IMG/VR virus record: IMGVR_UViG_3300042312_000063
Span: 1 to 48,113 of that record
Reading direction: 5' to 3' (one strand)
DNA length: 48,113 nt
From: a virus
A program made the position numbers and the translations under genes. The notes under the pieces were generated by a model. It was not told where the DNA came from. It saw nothing but the letters and a program-made list of their open reading frames with translations, and searched no databases. The first letter of the stretch is position 1; each line of letters opens with the position of its first letter. Positions 30,550-38,780 of the stretch are shown piece after piece.

Positions 30550-33074
30550 TAACCACACAGATAGATGCAAGCGACAAGTTTAACTTCGTCCGGTGAAGAG
30601 AATGTAACATTCTCACGGGCTTTGGCAACGGTGCAACCACGGACAATGTCATCGGCTTGCTTCATACCTTTACCCGGCATGGAGGACGAGACAATGAGGT
30701 CGCCTGTCTCAATGTCGCCATTTTCTCCACAGACGAGAACCTGACCTTCACCCAAAGCATTGACGGCGATGTAGTCGTAGTTACCGCGCATGGCCTCCCA
30801 GATAGGGGTCATCTCGTTCTCGACATACCTGTCCTCTGTAAGGATAACAGGCCACTCTACGCTCCCATCACGAGCTGCCTCTGTCTGAGGGGGAGGGTTC
30901 TGATCGAATACTGCCGGTGGCATGGTATTGCCGAGACGTCCGTGTTTATACGCAACTACCCCAACAACACCTTTTTGGTTTTGGCGACTGCTTTTCTCAA
31001 CCCGGCAAAGGACGTTAGACACACTACGACGGACAAGGCACTCCACATCGACAACGATCTCTCCAATTTCGACGTCATAGTCTATCTCAGTAAGAGCATC
31101 GTGAGCACCAGTAAACGGGCCATAGTTTATCCCGTTACCTTCGGCATAAAAATCATAGCCGTTAGCTACGCCGACAAGTCCAGATGTGTACCCAGTTGAG
31201 AAGTTAGATCGGCCACGAACGCCATGGTTGAAGGCTCCACCATCAGCGCCAAGGCCGTAGATACACTCAACTCCGTTAGCACTGGTACTAAGTGCTGGTA
31301 GGTTTGGGTCTGCGATGTTGCCGCCACTTAGGCAGGTAGTAATCGGTCGCCACAGAAATACGTTCTGGTTGCCGGTATACGCCTGCAAAATGTACTGGCC
31401 GCTACTATTGGTAATTAGAAGGTTCACAGCCGTGAGCGTGCCGCCACTAATGCGGTTAGCGCTTAAACTACCAGTAGTGATTTTACCCGCGTCGAGATCG
31501 CCAATATAGGCGCTGCCTATAGCTGCGAGATCGATATAGGTCGCGACGTTAGAAGTCCTGATCTTGTCTAATACTGCAAATGGCCCGAGCCCACTCACCT
31601 GCGTATTAGGAAGCGACCCAGTAATCTTAGAAGCCGACAGCGCAGCATCAACCGCGAGCTGACCGCTACTAATAAAAAACGGTGTCGCTGTACCAGTTGG
31701 TGTGGTTACGATGAACTGGTCTGTGTTGAACTTGATACGACTTGTGCCATTTGAGAACGCTTGGATACGCATCCCAGCACTGCTGTAGGTAGAGTTAGGA
31801 CCACTCTCAGCCGCACGGACCTGTACCTGAAATTCTGCAGCCGCTCCGTCCGATGGACTAGCGCTTGCCAGAAGTTGGTAGAACCCGCCAGCCGAACCAC
31901 CAGTGGTCTTAACTTCAAGGCTGTTAAGGTCAGACGCTAGGGCGCTCGTACCATTAGCTGTCGTAACCTGCGTACCGTTAATCGTCGCAGTGTTACCATC
32001 AGGGCCAATCGATACAAGGTTATCGAGGCGAGTAGCCGTAGTCTTATCGCCGTCAGTCTTTGAAATGCTCTCGGTGACAAGAGTTGAAAGCAGCACGCCG
32101 AGGCTGTCGACGTTTGTAACAACTTGCCACGCCGACCCCGTCCACTTTTTAAGGGTGTTAGCTAAAGCGGTATCCAGCCAAAGATCATTAACGGCAATAA
32201 CGCGAGGCGTCCTAGACTGAATGAACGCAGTTGTCTGCGTCTGCCAGCTAGATCCGTTATAGACCTTCAGTAACGTAGTCGTAGTGTCGAACCAGATAGT
32301 TCCAACAGATGGCGAAGTTGGAGCTGTCGACTGAATGAACGCAGACCGAGTAGCCCATAGAGAACCATTCCACTGCTTAATAACTGGTGGCGACGTGTTA
32401 ACATCGACCCAGTAATCGTTAACTAGAAGCGAGCGTGGGAAGTTACTTTGGATATAGGTATAGGCGTTAGTTGACGCGGTAGTAACAGCGTTAATCTGTG
32501 TGGCAATCGCACCATCTGGACCTGACAACGCAAGGATATCGGTAGTAACCGCCGCGATCATGCCCTGCGTTTGAGCGTTTACCGTATCGATACGGCCAGA
32601 CAACGCCTGTGTCGCTGTCGAGCGGGCTAGCTGCTCTGTTACGATCTTAGCGTTAGTGTCATCGACTGCCGCATCTAGCTGAACGATCTGAGCTTTAGTT
32701 ACGGCATTGGTATCCTCAATACCTTGCCGAAACATATCTAGCGCGTTCTGCAACGTGGCGAGCGCAATACGCGCCTCACGCTGGTTCTGCTCAGCTAATT
32801 TAGCTGCTTGCGCCGCCGCTTTGTCTAGGATCTGATCGAGTGTCGGATCTAGGAGGATCTTACTCCAGTTCGTCTTCTCTGTAGATATAGTGACCGCTTT
32901 CTTAATGGCGGTATCGAGATCTGCAACCGTAGCAACCCATGCACTGCTATCGCCAGTCTGACGACTTAGAACCTCTACAGTCTGCTTGAGGGCGCGAACA
33001 GCCGTTGCGACACTATCTAGTGTCGTTCCAACTTCGGGGATAGCTGCGTATTTGTTATTACGAACATCAACCAC
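30549..33074 (-). CDS. Tail fibre/tail protein with Peptidase_G2-like C-terminus (about 841 aa)
   Basis: GGGAG lies 7 nt before a GTG at 33074, preferred over a TTG at 33080. The N-terminal half is a long helical coiled coil (DLDTAIKKAVTI, EQNQREARIALATLQNALDM). Three short repeats with the pattern DYWxD/WFDTTTTLxKxWNGSxW follow (residues about 235-320), and then beta-rich trimer-like segments. The last 160 residues end with DYIAVNALGEGQVLVCGENG, GDLIVSSSMPGKGMKQADD and VAKARE, the signature of a self-cleaving intramolecular chaperone domain (Peptidase_G2 type). It is probably a receptor-binding or central tail spike. Confidence 0.8.
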   Translation of the reverse strand: MVDVRNNKYAAIPEVGTTLDSVATAVRALKQTVEVLSRQTGDSSAWVATVADLDTAIKKAVTISTEKTNWSKILLDPTLDQILDKAAAQAAKLAEQNQREARIALATLQNALDMFRQGIEDTNAVTKAQIVQLDAAVDDTNAKIVTEQLARSTATQALSGRIDTVNAQTQGMIAAVTTDILALSGPDGAIATQINAVTTASTNAYTYIQSNFPRSLLVNDYWVDVNTSPPVIKQWNGSLWATRSAFIQSTAPTSPSVGTIWFDTTTTLLKVYNGSSWQTQTTAFIQSRTPRVIAVNDLWLDTALANTLKKWTGSAWQVVTNVDSLGVLLSTLVTESISKTDGDKTTATRLDNLVSIGPDGNTATINGTQVTTANGTSALASDLNSLEVKTTGGSAGGFYQLLASASPSDGAAAEFQVQVRAAESGPNSTYSSAGMRIQAFSNGTSRIKFNTDQFIVTTPTGTATPFFISSGQLAVDAALSASKITGSLPNTQVSGLGPFAVLDKIRTSNVATYIDLAAIGSAYIGDLDAGKITTGSLSANRISGGTLTAVNLLITNSSGQYILQAYTGNQNVFLWRPITTCLSGGNIADPNLPALSTSANGVECIYGLGADGGAFNHGVRGRSNFSTGYTSGLVGVANGYDFYAEGNGINYGPFTGAHDALTEIDYDVEIGEIVVDVECLVRRSVSNVLCRVEKSSRQNQKGVVGVVAYKHGRLGNTMPPAVFDQNPPPQTEAARDGSVEWPVILTEDRYVENEMTPIWEAMRGNYDYIAVNALGEGQVLVCGENGDIETGDLIVSSSMPGKGMKQADDIVRGCTVAKARENVTFSSPDEVKLVACIYLCG

Positions 33075-34407
33075 GTCCAAGCTCCCTTGAAGTCGACGCG
33101 ATCTGAATATCAGTTACGATCACACGAGCTTCAATCTCGAACTGCCACTCCTCAGCCATAAAGCCTGACGGCAGGCGGAACTCTTCCCCTGAGGTACGGA
33201 GCTCTCGCGAGAAGCGCAACACGCCGTCGCAATAGACGCGGAAGATACCATACATACTCGCAGTGAGCGTAGTTGGGTTTACAACACGGTCGATAAGGGT
33301 AGGTGCGCCGGGAGGAACAGTGAAATAGATCTTGGCTGCGCCAAGGTTTTCTTTCTTGTTCATCTTAAAGATCTTCGACCGCCACTTATACGGTTGAAGA
33401 TTTGTGCTGTCTGGGTTGTCGAGGACAAAAACCTGACCGCCTTTGATAATCAAAGGCAAAGCTGACCACGGGTCTGCGATGATGTTACTAATCGCGTACG
33501 ACGTATCTTTAAGCTGGATGTACCCAAGGCGCGAGTTTGAAGCCGACGGATCAATCATGATCCCATTCGTCTCCGTAATGCCCGGTGTCTCGTACGCCAT
33601 ATAGGCAGTGTTAAACTGCACGGCGCGAAGCTTATAGATGTTGCTGCGGCTCTTCCACTCCGCCGGACCAATAAGTCCCTGCGTCAAGTTCGTAACCTGA
33701 CCGGGAGTGGCAACGACAAGACCATTCGGGCTGGAGTAAATGACGCCGTTTGGCGTTGAGATGATTGAAGCTCGCGACGTGCATGGCTCGTAAGAGTTAA
33801 TCTTGGCGAGCGACATAACAGACGGATGCACGCCTGTGGCAGTCCACGGTGAGCCTGTCGTGCAGATAATAAGCGTCTGACCCATGACGCCACAGCCAAC
33901 AACAGGGTAGTCGACGGCTACAGCATATTCGGCAGGCCATGCGTGCGGGCGGTATGGTTCGCAGAACCACACTTCGTTATCTTTCCACGCAGCGATGATC
34001 CCGTTAGGCATCGCTACCCAGCCTTTCAGGCTGCTATCTGGCGGTATCCATCCGGTACTCTGCAACTGTTCGTTACCAGTGATATCGTCATCAGTCTTGT
34101 TGTCAGAATAGCTGGTAACACCTACTGCGATCTCATCGACACGAAAATAAGTTGCGATACCTAGTACAGATGTAACAGTACGATACACGCGCTTAGTCGT
34201 GATCGATCTACCGTTTAACTGCGATGAGGTAGGGTCCGGGATCAGCAGCGACCAAGTCTCGCCGACGTTACCAGTCTTAACGGTCGGAGCGCTTGGGGGG
34301 CCTTCTTCGCCGAACTCAGATACATACGTATATACGTACGACCGGACAACCGTAATCGGGTCGACCCAAAAGTCATCTCCACCAGAACCAACGGTTGTAT
34401 CAGTCAT
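33067..34407 (-). CDS. Phage tail/neck protein, C-terminal part of a split gene (446 aa)
   Basis: It begins in an ATGA overlap with the upstream gene. The region RSYVYTYVSEFGEEGPPSAP, then a beta-propeller-like series (AWKDNEVWFCEPYRPHAWPA, GTTLIICTTG-like strands) is a widespread podovirus tail protein. In other phages I know, this region continues directly from the N-terminal domain that here sits in the preceding gene (34404-35891). So the protein appears split in two, or is joined by frameshifting at the overlap. It is a structural protein of the tail or neck. Confidence 0.7.
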   Translation of the reverse strand: MTDTTVGSGGDDFWVDPITVVRSYVYTYVSEFGEEGPPSAPTVKTGNVGETWSLLIPDPTSSQLNGRSITTKRVYRTVTSVLGIATYFRVDEIAVGVTSYSDNKTDDDITGNEQLQSTGWIPPDSSLKGWVAMPNGIIAAWKDNEVWFCEPYRPHAWPAEYAVAVDYPVVGCGVMGQTLIICTTGSPWTATGVHPSVMSLAKINSYEPCTSRASIISTPNGVIYSSPNGLVVATPGQVTNLTQGLIGPAEWKSRSNIYKLRAVQFNTAYMAYETPGITETNGIMIDPSASNSRLGYIQLKDTSYAISNIIADPWSALPLIIKGGQVFVLDNPDSTNLQPYKWRSKIFKMNKKENLGAAKIYFTVPPGAPTLIDRVVNPTTLTASMYGIFRVYCDGVLRFSRELRTSGEEFRLPSGFMAEEWQFEIEARVIVTDIQIASTSRELGRG

Positions 34408-35891
34408 CCGTTACCCCCCGTGCCACCGCCACCGCCAGTGTTCGGATCATAAGGTGAAAAATATGCGTTCTGGTTTACGACTGGGAACGCGGTAAATCCG
34501 TTAATCTGGTTACCACTCAGATCAAGAACCTTAACGCGGCTATCTTCGGCAGCGTCATAAGTTACGAGAACTTGATCGCCATAGAGCGTAGTGATCGGAA
34601 TAGTAAGGACAACAAGAGCATCAACCCCGTCGACATTGACTTGTGTCGGGACATGGTTTGTACCGTTAACAATAACCCCGAAGCGTGTCGGAGCCGGGGA
34701 GTTTGTAATCAACTTCTCGTTGAACTTCAGGTTCACGATATTATTGATTGCCGAGTTAGCAATCATAGACGGCCTTGAGTTATCGCCAGCCGTGTTCTCA
34801 ACCGGCTTCATCACGAAGCCCTGAGCATCATTACCAGCCGTATCTTGGATCGCATTAGCGTCGTTGCTAATCGTAGGATCAGTGTATGAGACAGTAACAA
34901 CTGCACCGACGGATACTGCGCTCGCGAGCGTAAGGATCACGCAACGATCAGGCGGGTAGATCGACATCGAAGACACGTTAACCTTCGCGCCGTTTGCCAA
35001 AACATTGAACGTCGACGTTGCCGGAAGATTGGTATCTTGAAGCGGATTTGCATCCGTAAACCAGACCTTGAGCGTCACACCATCCGGCTCAAGAAGGGCC
35101 TGACGGAACGTAGGTCCGATCTTGTCTGACGTATCGTTCCCGACTGTAAGCGTAAATGAAGCAACGTCGTTACCAGCTTCATCCTGCAGGGCTGACTTAT
35201 CGTCACCAGTGGTTGGATCTTTGTACGTCAGAGTAATGACTTCGTTTGGATCTACGGGCTCGGACAGGTTGAGCGTGCATGTGCGCGCTGGGCCGTCGAT
35301 AGCAACTGACGCGATCTCAAACGTGCGCGTAGGCGAAGTCACCGTAAACGCAGTGGCAGGTGGAGGGTTAACTGCATCAAGCCTACGCTCCTCAGTGAAC
35401 TTGATGAGAAGCATGGCACCGCTAACACTGGCAGACGATACAGTCGGAGCAACTGTATCGTCTGGCGTAACTGGAGCAGCAACATTGGGAGCGCTACCCG
35501 GTGCAGGTATCCCAAGTTTATAGGCGCTATTCCCAGTAGCGATGCGAGAGTACGTATTGTACGTCGGGACTGTATTAGGTCCGACCCAGTAAAACCGCCT
35601 GTAACTGTCATCACGAACCGGAGCTCGTAAGACCTCTACATCGATATCTTGGAACTCCATCCACACGGACGTGTTAAACGTATCTCCAGAATATGGATCG
35701 CTCGGGATACGGTAAACGCGAGTAGCAGCCGGGTTAACTAGATTACGCACAAGGCGCGGCGACTTCATGCCGTCGAGCGCACCAGAGTACATCCATGTGT
35801 TTTCGGCCAGCGCCGCACCACCGTCAGGGAGCAGACGATCATCCTGTATGGGGATCATACCCCCAAAGACGTTGATGCGAAGCGCGACCAT
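34404..35891 (-). CDS. Phage tail/neck protein N-terminal part carrying SwmB-like Ig domains (495 aa)
   Basis: The first 130 residues (INVFGGMIPIQDDRLLPDGG, AENTWMYSGALDGMKSPRLV) are the N-terminus of the same widespread tail protein. They are followed by three tandem ~105-residue SwmB-like Ig-fold domains, recognisable by repeated D...P.......G..L...F.E... and LT(Y)xDPTxxxDxxALQDxAGNDxxxF. A Gly-rich tail (PNTGGGGGTGGNG) ends it just before the next start. The added domains probably decorate the particle and bind cell-surface polysaccharide or protein. Confidence 0.8.
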   Translation of the reverse strand: MVALRINVFGGMIPIQDDRLLPDGGAALAENTWMYSGALDGMKSPRLVRNLVNPAATRVYRIPSDPYSGDTFNTSVWMEFQDIDVEVLRAPVRDDSYRRFYWVGPNTVPTYNTYSRIATGNSAYKLGIPAPGSAPNVAAPVTPDDTVAPTVSSASVSGAMLLIKFTEERRLDAVNPPPATAFTVTSPTRTFEIASVAIDGPARTCTLNLSEPVDPNEVITLTYKDPTTGDDKSALQDEAGNDVASFTLTVGNDTSDKIGPTFRQALLEPDGVTLKVWFTDANPLQDTNLPATSTFNVLANGAKVNVSSMSIYPPDRCVILTLASAVSVGAVVTVSYTDPTISNDANAIQDTAGNDAQGFVMKPVENTAGDNSRPSMIANSAINNIVNLKFNEKLITNSPAPTRFGVIVNGTNHVPTQVNVDGVDALVVLTIPITTLYGDQVLVTYDAAEDSRVKVLDLSGNQINGFTAFPVVNQNAYFSPYDPNTGGGGGTGGNG

Positions 35892-35898
35892 TTAACAC

Positions 35899-36060
35899 TC
35901 ACTTACCGTTCTTAGCCAAAGCCTTCTTGCCAGCTTCAATCTCTTCGAGCGTAGCTTTGCTCAAAGCAACAGGAGCGGCATCGGCCTTCTGTTCTGTTAC
36001 GGTAACAGTTACTTCGGTAGTAACTTCCGAAGTAGCTTCGACTTTAGGTGACTTAGCCAT
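35899..36060 (-). CDS. Small Val/Thr/Lys-rich protein (53 aa)
   Basis: AAAGGAACTAAC precedes the ATG at 36060; the frame is open 8 codons upstream. The protein starts MAKSPKVEATSEVTTEVTVT and ends KKALAKNGK. Its repetitive VT segment is encoded by two overlapping copies of the dispersed GTTAC/GTAAC element, so amino-acid composition may follow from a DNA-level signal. Function is unknown; it is one of five tiny proteins starting with MAK. Confidence 0.6.
   Translation of the reverse strand: MAKSPKVEATSEVTTEVTVTVTEQKADAAPVALSKATLEEIEAGKKALAKNGK
35994..36024. repeat. Two adjacent GTTAC/GTAAC inverted repeats, copies 13 (and a spacer-1 palindrome)
   Basis: CTGTTACGGTAACAG (35994-36008) is a near-continuous palindrome with one central base. 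It is followed directly by GTTACTTCGGTAGTAAC (36008-36024), the same 17-mer as at 24566. This is the densest site of the element in the window. Confidence 0.85.
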
Positions 36061-36071
36061 GTTAGTTCCTT

Positions 36072-36326
36072 TCAGCAGTTCCAAGCCCGCAACGACTTGT
36101 TGATGCGGGAGTTAGGGTCATTGGCTGTTTTAGCGCTAGTCAGTTTCTTTTTCATCCCTTTCATTCGGGCACAGAAACTGTCACGGCGCGGCCCACCTTC
36201 GGGTTGTGGTGGCTTGAGACCCGGCTTACCGGGATTAGCTTTGTTGTAAGCTGCGCGGCCCTTGGCGTTCAAGCCGCCTTTAGGGTCTTTTCCTTCCTTA
36301 CGCTGCCATGCTGGGGTCTTAGCCAT
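36072..36326 (-). CDS. Conserved small basic phage protein (84 aa, DUF6321-like)
   Basis: The ATG at 36326 overlaps the previous stop (ATGA). Sequence features: MAKTPAWQRKEGKDPKGGLN then AKGRAAYNKANPGKPGLKPP, RRDSFCARMKGMK and a C-terminal NDPNSRINKSLRAWNC. This arrangement is a family often met in phage structural regions and I think it is DUF6321, though I cannot confirm the number. It is Lys/Arg-rich and probably nucleic-acid-binding or a minor virion component. Function is unknown. Confidence 0.7.
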   Translation of the reverse strand: MAKTPAWQRKEGKDPKGGLNAKGRAAYNKANPGKPGLKPPQPEGGPRRDSFCARMKGMKKKLTSAKTANDPNSRINKSLRAWNC

Positions 36327-36490
36327 CACTTACCCTTCCGAGCTGCACGCATATTATCGACGAGGTTAGGGTACGGACGTCCAGCTTTACTCGCCATAGC
36401 TTTAGCTTTGGCTTTCTGAGCTTCAGACATCTTCTTAGAAGGACCGAGGCCCTTTGGTCTCGGCTTATCCCAAACAGGTGTCTTTGCCAT
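36326..36490 (-). CDS. Tiny basic protein MAKTPVWDKP... (54 aa)
   Basis: It is too short for many gene finders but is flanked by ATGA overlaps on both sides. It reads MAKTPVWDKPRPKGLGPSKK, then MSEAQKAKAKAMASKAGRPY and ends NMRAARKGK. The MAKTPxW opening matches its downstream neighbour. Strongly basic; function is unknown. Confidence 0.65.
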   Translation of the reverse strand: MAKTPVWDKPRPKGLGPSKKMSEAQKAKAKAMASKAGRPYPNLVDNMRAARKGK

Positions 36491-36672
36491 CACTTGCCCT
36501 TGTTCATTTTGGACAAGGTCTGAGCCAAGCGAGCACGCTGACCAACTTTGCCTTTTTGCTTAGCTGCCGCTTCGAGCTTAGCCTTGGGGATCTTCTGACC
36601 CTGAGGGACACCTAGATCCTTATGGAGCTGACCCGGCTTCTTAATCGCTTTGGCGATCCAGTTCTTAGCCAT
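36490..36672 (-). CDS. Conserved tiny basic protein (60 aa)
   Basis: Coupled by TAATG to the gene upstream. It reads MAKNWIAKAIKKPGQLHKDL, then GVPQGQKIPKAKLEAAAKQK and ends RARLAQTLSKMNKGK. I recognise this pattern (W.AKA.KKPGxLxxxLGVxxGxKIPxxKL) from many phages, where it lies among virion genes. It is presumably a small virion or DNA-associated protein; function is unknown. Confidence 0.7.
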   Translation of the reverse strand: MAKNWIAKAIKKPGQLHKDLGVPQGQKIPKAKLEAAAKQKGKVGQRARLAQTLSKMNKGK

Positions 36673-37472
36673 TACCAGTTTCCTGACGAGAACGGCTGCT
36701 CATTCTTAATAAGCAGGATGGTAAACATTGATGAGACCAGATTGTTATTGTTTGAGCCCACAGCAGTGGCACCAACACAATACTTCTCTGGGATCACAAG
36801 CGGGTATTTGAAGTTGTACTCAACAGCGCCATTGTTAATAGCGACGACTGCACCGACGCGGGCCACATGATCGGGGCCGGTAACAAGTAACTTACCAACA
36901 ACGCTAGTCGTTCCAACTTCTTGACCAGAAGTGAACATACCCTCGACGATATAACCGGTAAAACCATTCGGCACGGTGAAGTGCCCAGTGGTTCGTTGGT
37001 TGAATGTTGGGAAGATTAAATCCCAACGAACGGCTGGTACGCCAAGCGTAACTACCCCAGTCCCGATGTTAATAACGCCTACGTTATGGCCAGCAGACCC
37101 AACGGTAAGGACAGTTACGTTGTTGACCGCTGCAAAGGTATTGGTCGTGGTAACAGCAGTCTGACCGCTCAGGGTGACGATCTCAAAGATTTCGTCGTAG
37201 TTAGCGTTGACCCCGTCAATCCGAATAGTACGGGCACCTATACCGGCACCAGCGTCGTCCGTTGAGGTTGAGCTAACGAGAAGTTGAGCCGGTGACTGGC
37301 CGTGCGGAACCTTGCCGCCATCCGGCCAAACACTTTCTTCAGCCGTATCTAAGTCTTGGTTATAACCAAAGACGGTTAGAGACCGGTGATAAGGGATATT
37401 GCCACGGGCGACCTGCAGCTCAAAAGGCTCAGACTTACGGTTCTCTGATATCGAAGATACAGGACGACCCAT
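36672..37472 (-). CDS. Putative structural protein (266 aa)
   Basis: It starts MGRPVSSISENRKSEPFELQ and is beta-rich throughout with repeated Val/Thr/Gly strands (TVLTVGSAGHNVGVINIGTG, TGHFTVPNGFTGYIVEGMFT). No signal peptide or enzyme motif. Similar proteins occur in marine phage structural regions (my recollection); a capsid or tail decoration protein is likely. Confidence 0.6.
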   Translation of the reverse strand: MGRPVSSISENRKSEPFELQVARGNIPYHRSLTVFGYNQDLDTAEESVWPDGGKVPHGQSPAQLLVSSTSTDDAGAGIGARTIRIDGVNANYDEIFEIVTLSGQTAVTTTNTFAAVNNVTVLTVGSAGHNVGVINIGTGVVTLGVPAVRWDLIFPTFNQRTTGHFTVPNGFTGYIVEGMFTSGQEVGTTSVVGKLLVTGPDHVARVGAVVAINNGAVEYNFKYPLVIPEKYCVGATAVGSNNNNLVSSMFTILLIKNEQPFSSGNW

Positions 37473-37484
37473 GGCATACCCCCC

Positions 37485-37502
37485 AGTTAAGACAGCTTAA
37501 CT
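37485..37502 (-). promoter_or_regulatory. Small perfect hairpin between minus-strand genes
   Basis: AGTTAAG (37485-37491) pairs with CTTAACT (37496-37502) around a 4-nt loop, in the 31-nt gap ahead of the 266-aa structural gene. Its role is unknown; an mRNA processing or translation control site is possible. Confidence 0.4.
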
Positions 37503-37503
37503 A

Positions 37504-37656
37504 TTAGCAGCCTTTGCGACCTTTCACCATGCCGCCTTTCTTCATGAACGGCATCTTGGTGTCCTTCTTCATCATGTCAGCCTTAGGGCTCATCTTCTTG
37601 TCCATAGCTTTTCCCTTCTTCTCGAAAGGCATAGGACGCTTTGACATTTTAGCCAT
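37504..37656 (-). CDS. Tiny Lys/Met-rich protein (50 aa)
   Basis: The ATG overlaps the stop of the Rz1-like gene (ATGA). The product reads MAKMSKRPMPFEKKGKAMDK, then KMSPKADMMKKDTKMPFMKK and ends GGMVKGRKGC. It is extremely basic with no hydrophobic segment. The KKGGMVKxxKGC ending is common in tiny proteins of marine phages (my recollection). Function is unknown. Confidence 0.6.
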   Translation of the reverse strand: MAKMSKRPMPFEKKGKAMDKKMSPKADMMKKDTKMPFMKKGGMVKGRKGC

Positions 37657-37850
37657 CAGTCTTCTCCGCAGAAGCCCATCCGTCGGGCGTTGTTGAACTT
37701 ATTCCCCCGAATGGTTTCGGGGGTATCTTTGGCAGACCAACTGGTGGCAGGCCAAACTGCGCACACGCTACTGACAGTCACGGCAGTGTCCGTCGTTCTC
37801 ATGCAACTTGCTAGGATCAGTGCTGACAGCATCACCACGACGTATCGCAT
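37656..37850 (-). CDS. Rz1: Outer-membrane spanin subunit, Rz1-like lipoprotein (64 aa)
   Basis: A short signal sequence ends in the lipobox LILASC (Cys16), so the protein should be lipidated and anchored in the outer membrane. The mature part contains WSAKDTPETIRGNKFNNARR and a terminal Cys, as in Rz1-like subunits of many phages. AGAGG precedes the start. It is embedded out of frame in the 3' end of the Rz-like gene, the usual nested spanin arrangement. Together they would fuse the inner and outer membranes in the last lysis step. Confidence 0.8.
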   Translation of the reverse strand: MRYVVVMLSALILASCMRTTDTAVTVSSVCAVWPATSWSAKDTPETIRGNKFNNARRMGFCGED

Positions 37851-38010
37851 TTGTGATCCTCTCTAGAGTATTGTGCATGATCTCTAACTGGGCATCGCTA
37901 CGGGCATCGCCCCTAATCTTCCAGTAGAGACCACCGAGAATAGCTATGGTGACGAGGAATATACCAACATAGCGTCCGATTGGCGAGAGGAACCAAGCTA
38001 TAACCGGCAC
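37768..38010 (-). CDS. Rz: Inner-membrane spanin subunit, Rz-like (80 aa)
   Basis: A GTG at 38010 follows AGAGGG and lies 2 nt after the endolysin stop; the frame stays open upstream, but that would overlap the endolysin. The N-terminal transmembrane helix (VGIFLVTIAILGGLYW) is followed by a periplasmic helical domain (SDAQLEIMHNTLERITNAIR) and a Cys-containing end (GHCRDCQ). It partners the Rz1-like lipoprotein nested in its 3' end. Confidence 0.75.
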   Translation of the reverse strand: MPVIAWFLSPIGRYVGIFLVTIAILGGLYWKIRGDARSDAQLEIMHNTLERITNAIRRGDAVSTDPSKLHENDGHCRDCQ

Positions 38011-38012
38011 GG

Positions 38013-38780
38013 TTAAGCGCCCTCTTCCTTGAGCATCTGGTATCGCCAATACCATATAGCGACCGCCATAACGACAATGGCTATAGCGATCCAAAAGCTT
38101 GGCGAACGCACCAAGGCTGTCAAAATCCCGACACTGTCGTGCGTAGTGGACGCCGCTGAGACCGCTTGGTTGAACTGGCTCGCAGCCTCAAGACCGCCAG
38201 CAATCCCTACGCCGACGGAGGTGTTGGCGATGCGGGACTTCGTAATCGGCTTCGGAGGCTGCGGTACGTCGACCGGTGTGGCAGCAGATGCCACGCGATT
38301 AGTCTTGATCTCCCGCCATAGAGCCACTTCAGCGCGACGGCGATTAACAAGTCCCGGAAGAACCTTCCCATTGTCGTTCACCCACTTCATGAACTCAGCG
38401 GGAACCTGATCGAATTTCTTAGCGTTAACACGCTTGAGCAGAGTAGAGCGAGCGAAGGCCCCCCTGCCGACATTGAACGTGAAAGAAACCAGAGCGTCAA
38501 ATTGCTCTTGGGTGAGGTCGACCGTGACAAGTTCTGACACCTGCTGGGCAACTGCCGTAACGTCCCTATCGAAGATATTCTCGCCTTCAGCCTTAGTGAT
38601 AACCATCCCGGCTTCTGGGATCGGATCACCGGCAGCGGCGGTATGACCGTATCCAATAGTTAACATCCCGATAACAGGCCCGCCCTTGTAATGCTTCTTT
38701 GGCTTGGCGTCGTCATAGCAGTAGGGGATGAAGGTCTCCCAGCTCTTGATGAGCTTGCGACCCTTTGGTCCTACGTTCAT
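38013..38780 (-). CDS. Endolysin, GH24 lysozyme-type muramidase with C-terminal transmembrane helix (255 aa)
   Basis: The ATG at 38780 overlaps the preceding stop (ATGA) and has GGAG upstream. The catalytic triad of T4-lysozyme-like enzymes is recognisable: E15 (KSWETF), D24 and T41 (LTIGYGHT). The motif NVGRGAFARSTLLKRVNAKK and PGLVNRRRAEVALW are also GH24 features. The usual domain ends near residue 160. A further 95 residues lead to a transmembrane segment (FWIAIAIVVMAVAIWYW), so the enzyme may stay membrane-tethered until released. It hydrolyses peptidoglycan during lysis. Confidence 0.92.
   Translation of the reverse strand: MNVGPKGRKLIKSWETFIPYCYDDAKPKKHYKGGPVIGMLTIGYGHTAAAGDPIPEAGMVITKAEGENIFDRDVTAVAQQVSELVTVDLTQEQFDALVSFTFNVGRGAFARSTLLKRVNAKKFDQVPAEFMKWVNDNGKVLPGLVNRRRAEVALWREIKTNRVASAATPVDVPQPPKPITKSRIANTSVGVGIAGGLEAASQFNQAVSAASTTHDSVGILTALVRSPSFWIAIAIVVMAVAIWYWRYQMLKEEGA

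Noticed and set aside
34404-34407. Sequencing frameshift between the two tail genes
   Set aside because: The junction is a clean ATGA stop/start overlap like many others here, so a real gene boundary is more likely, though an ancient split is still probable.
37768-38094. 108-aa form of the Rz-like protein
   Set aside because: It would overlap the endolysin by 82 nt; the GTG at 38010 with AGAGGG upstream gives a standard N-terminal membrane anchor.
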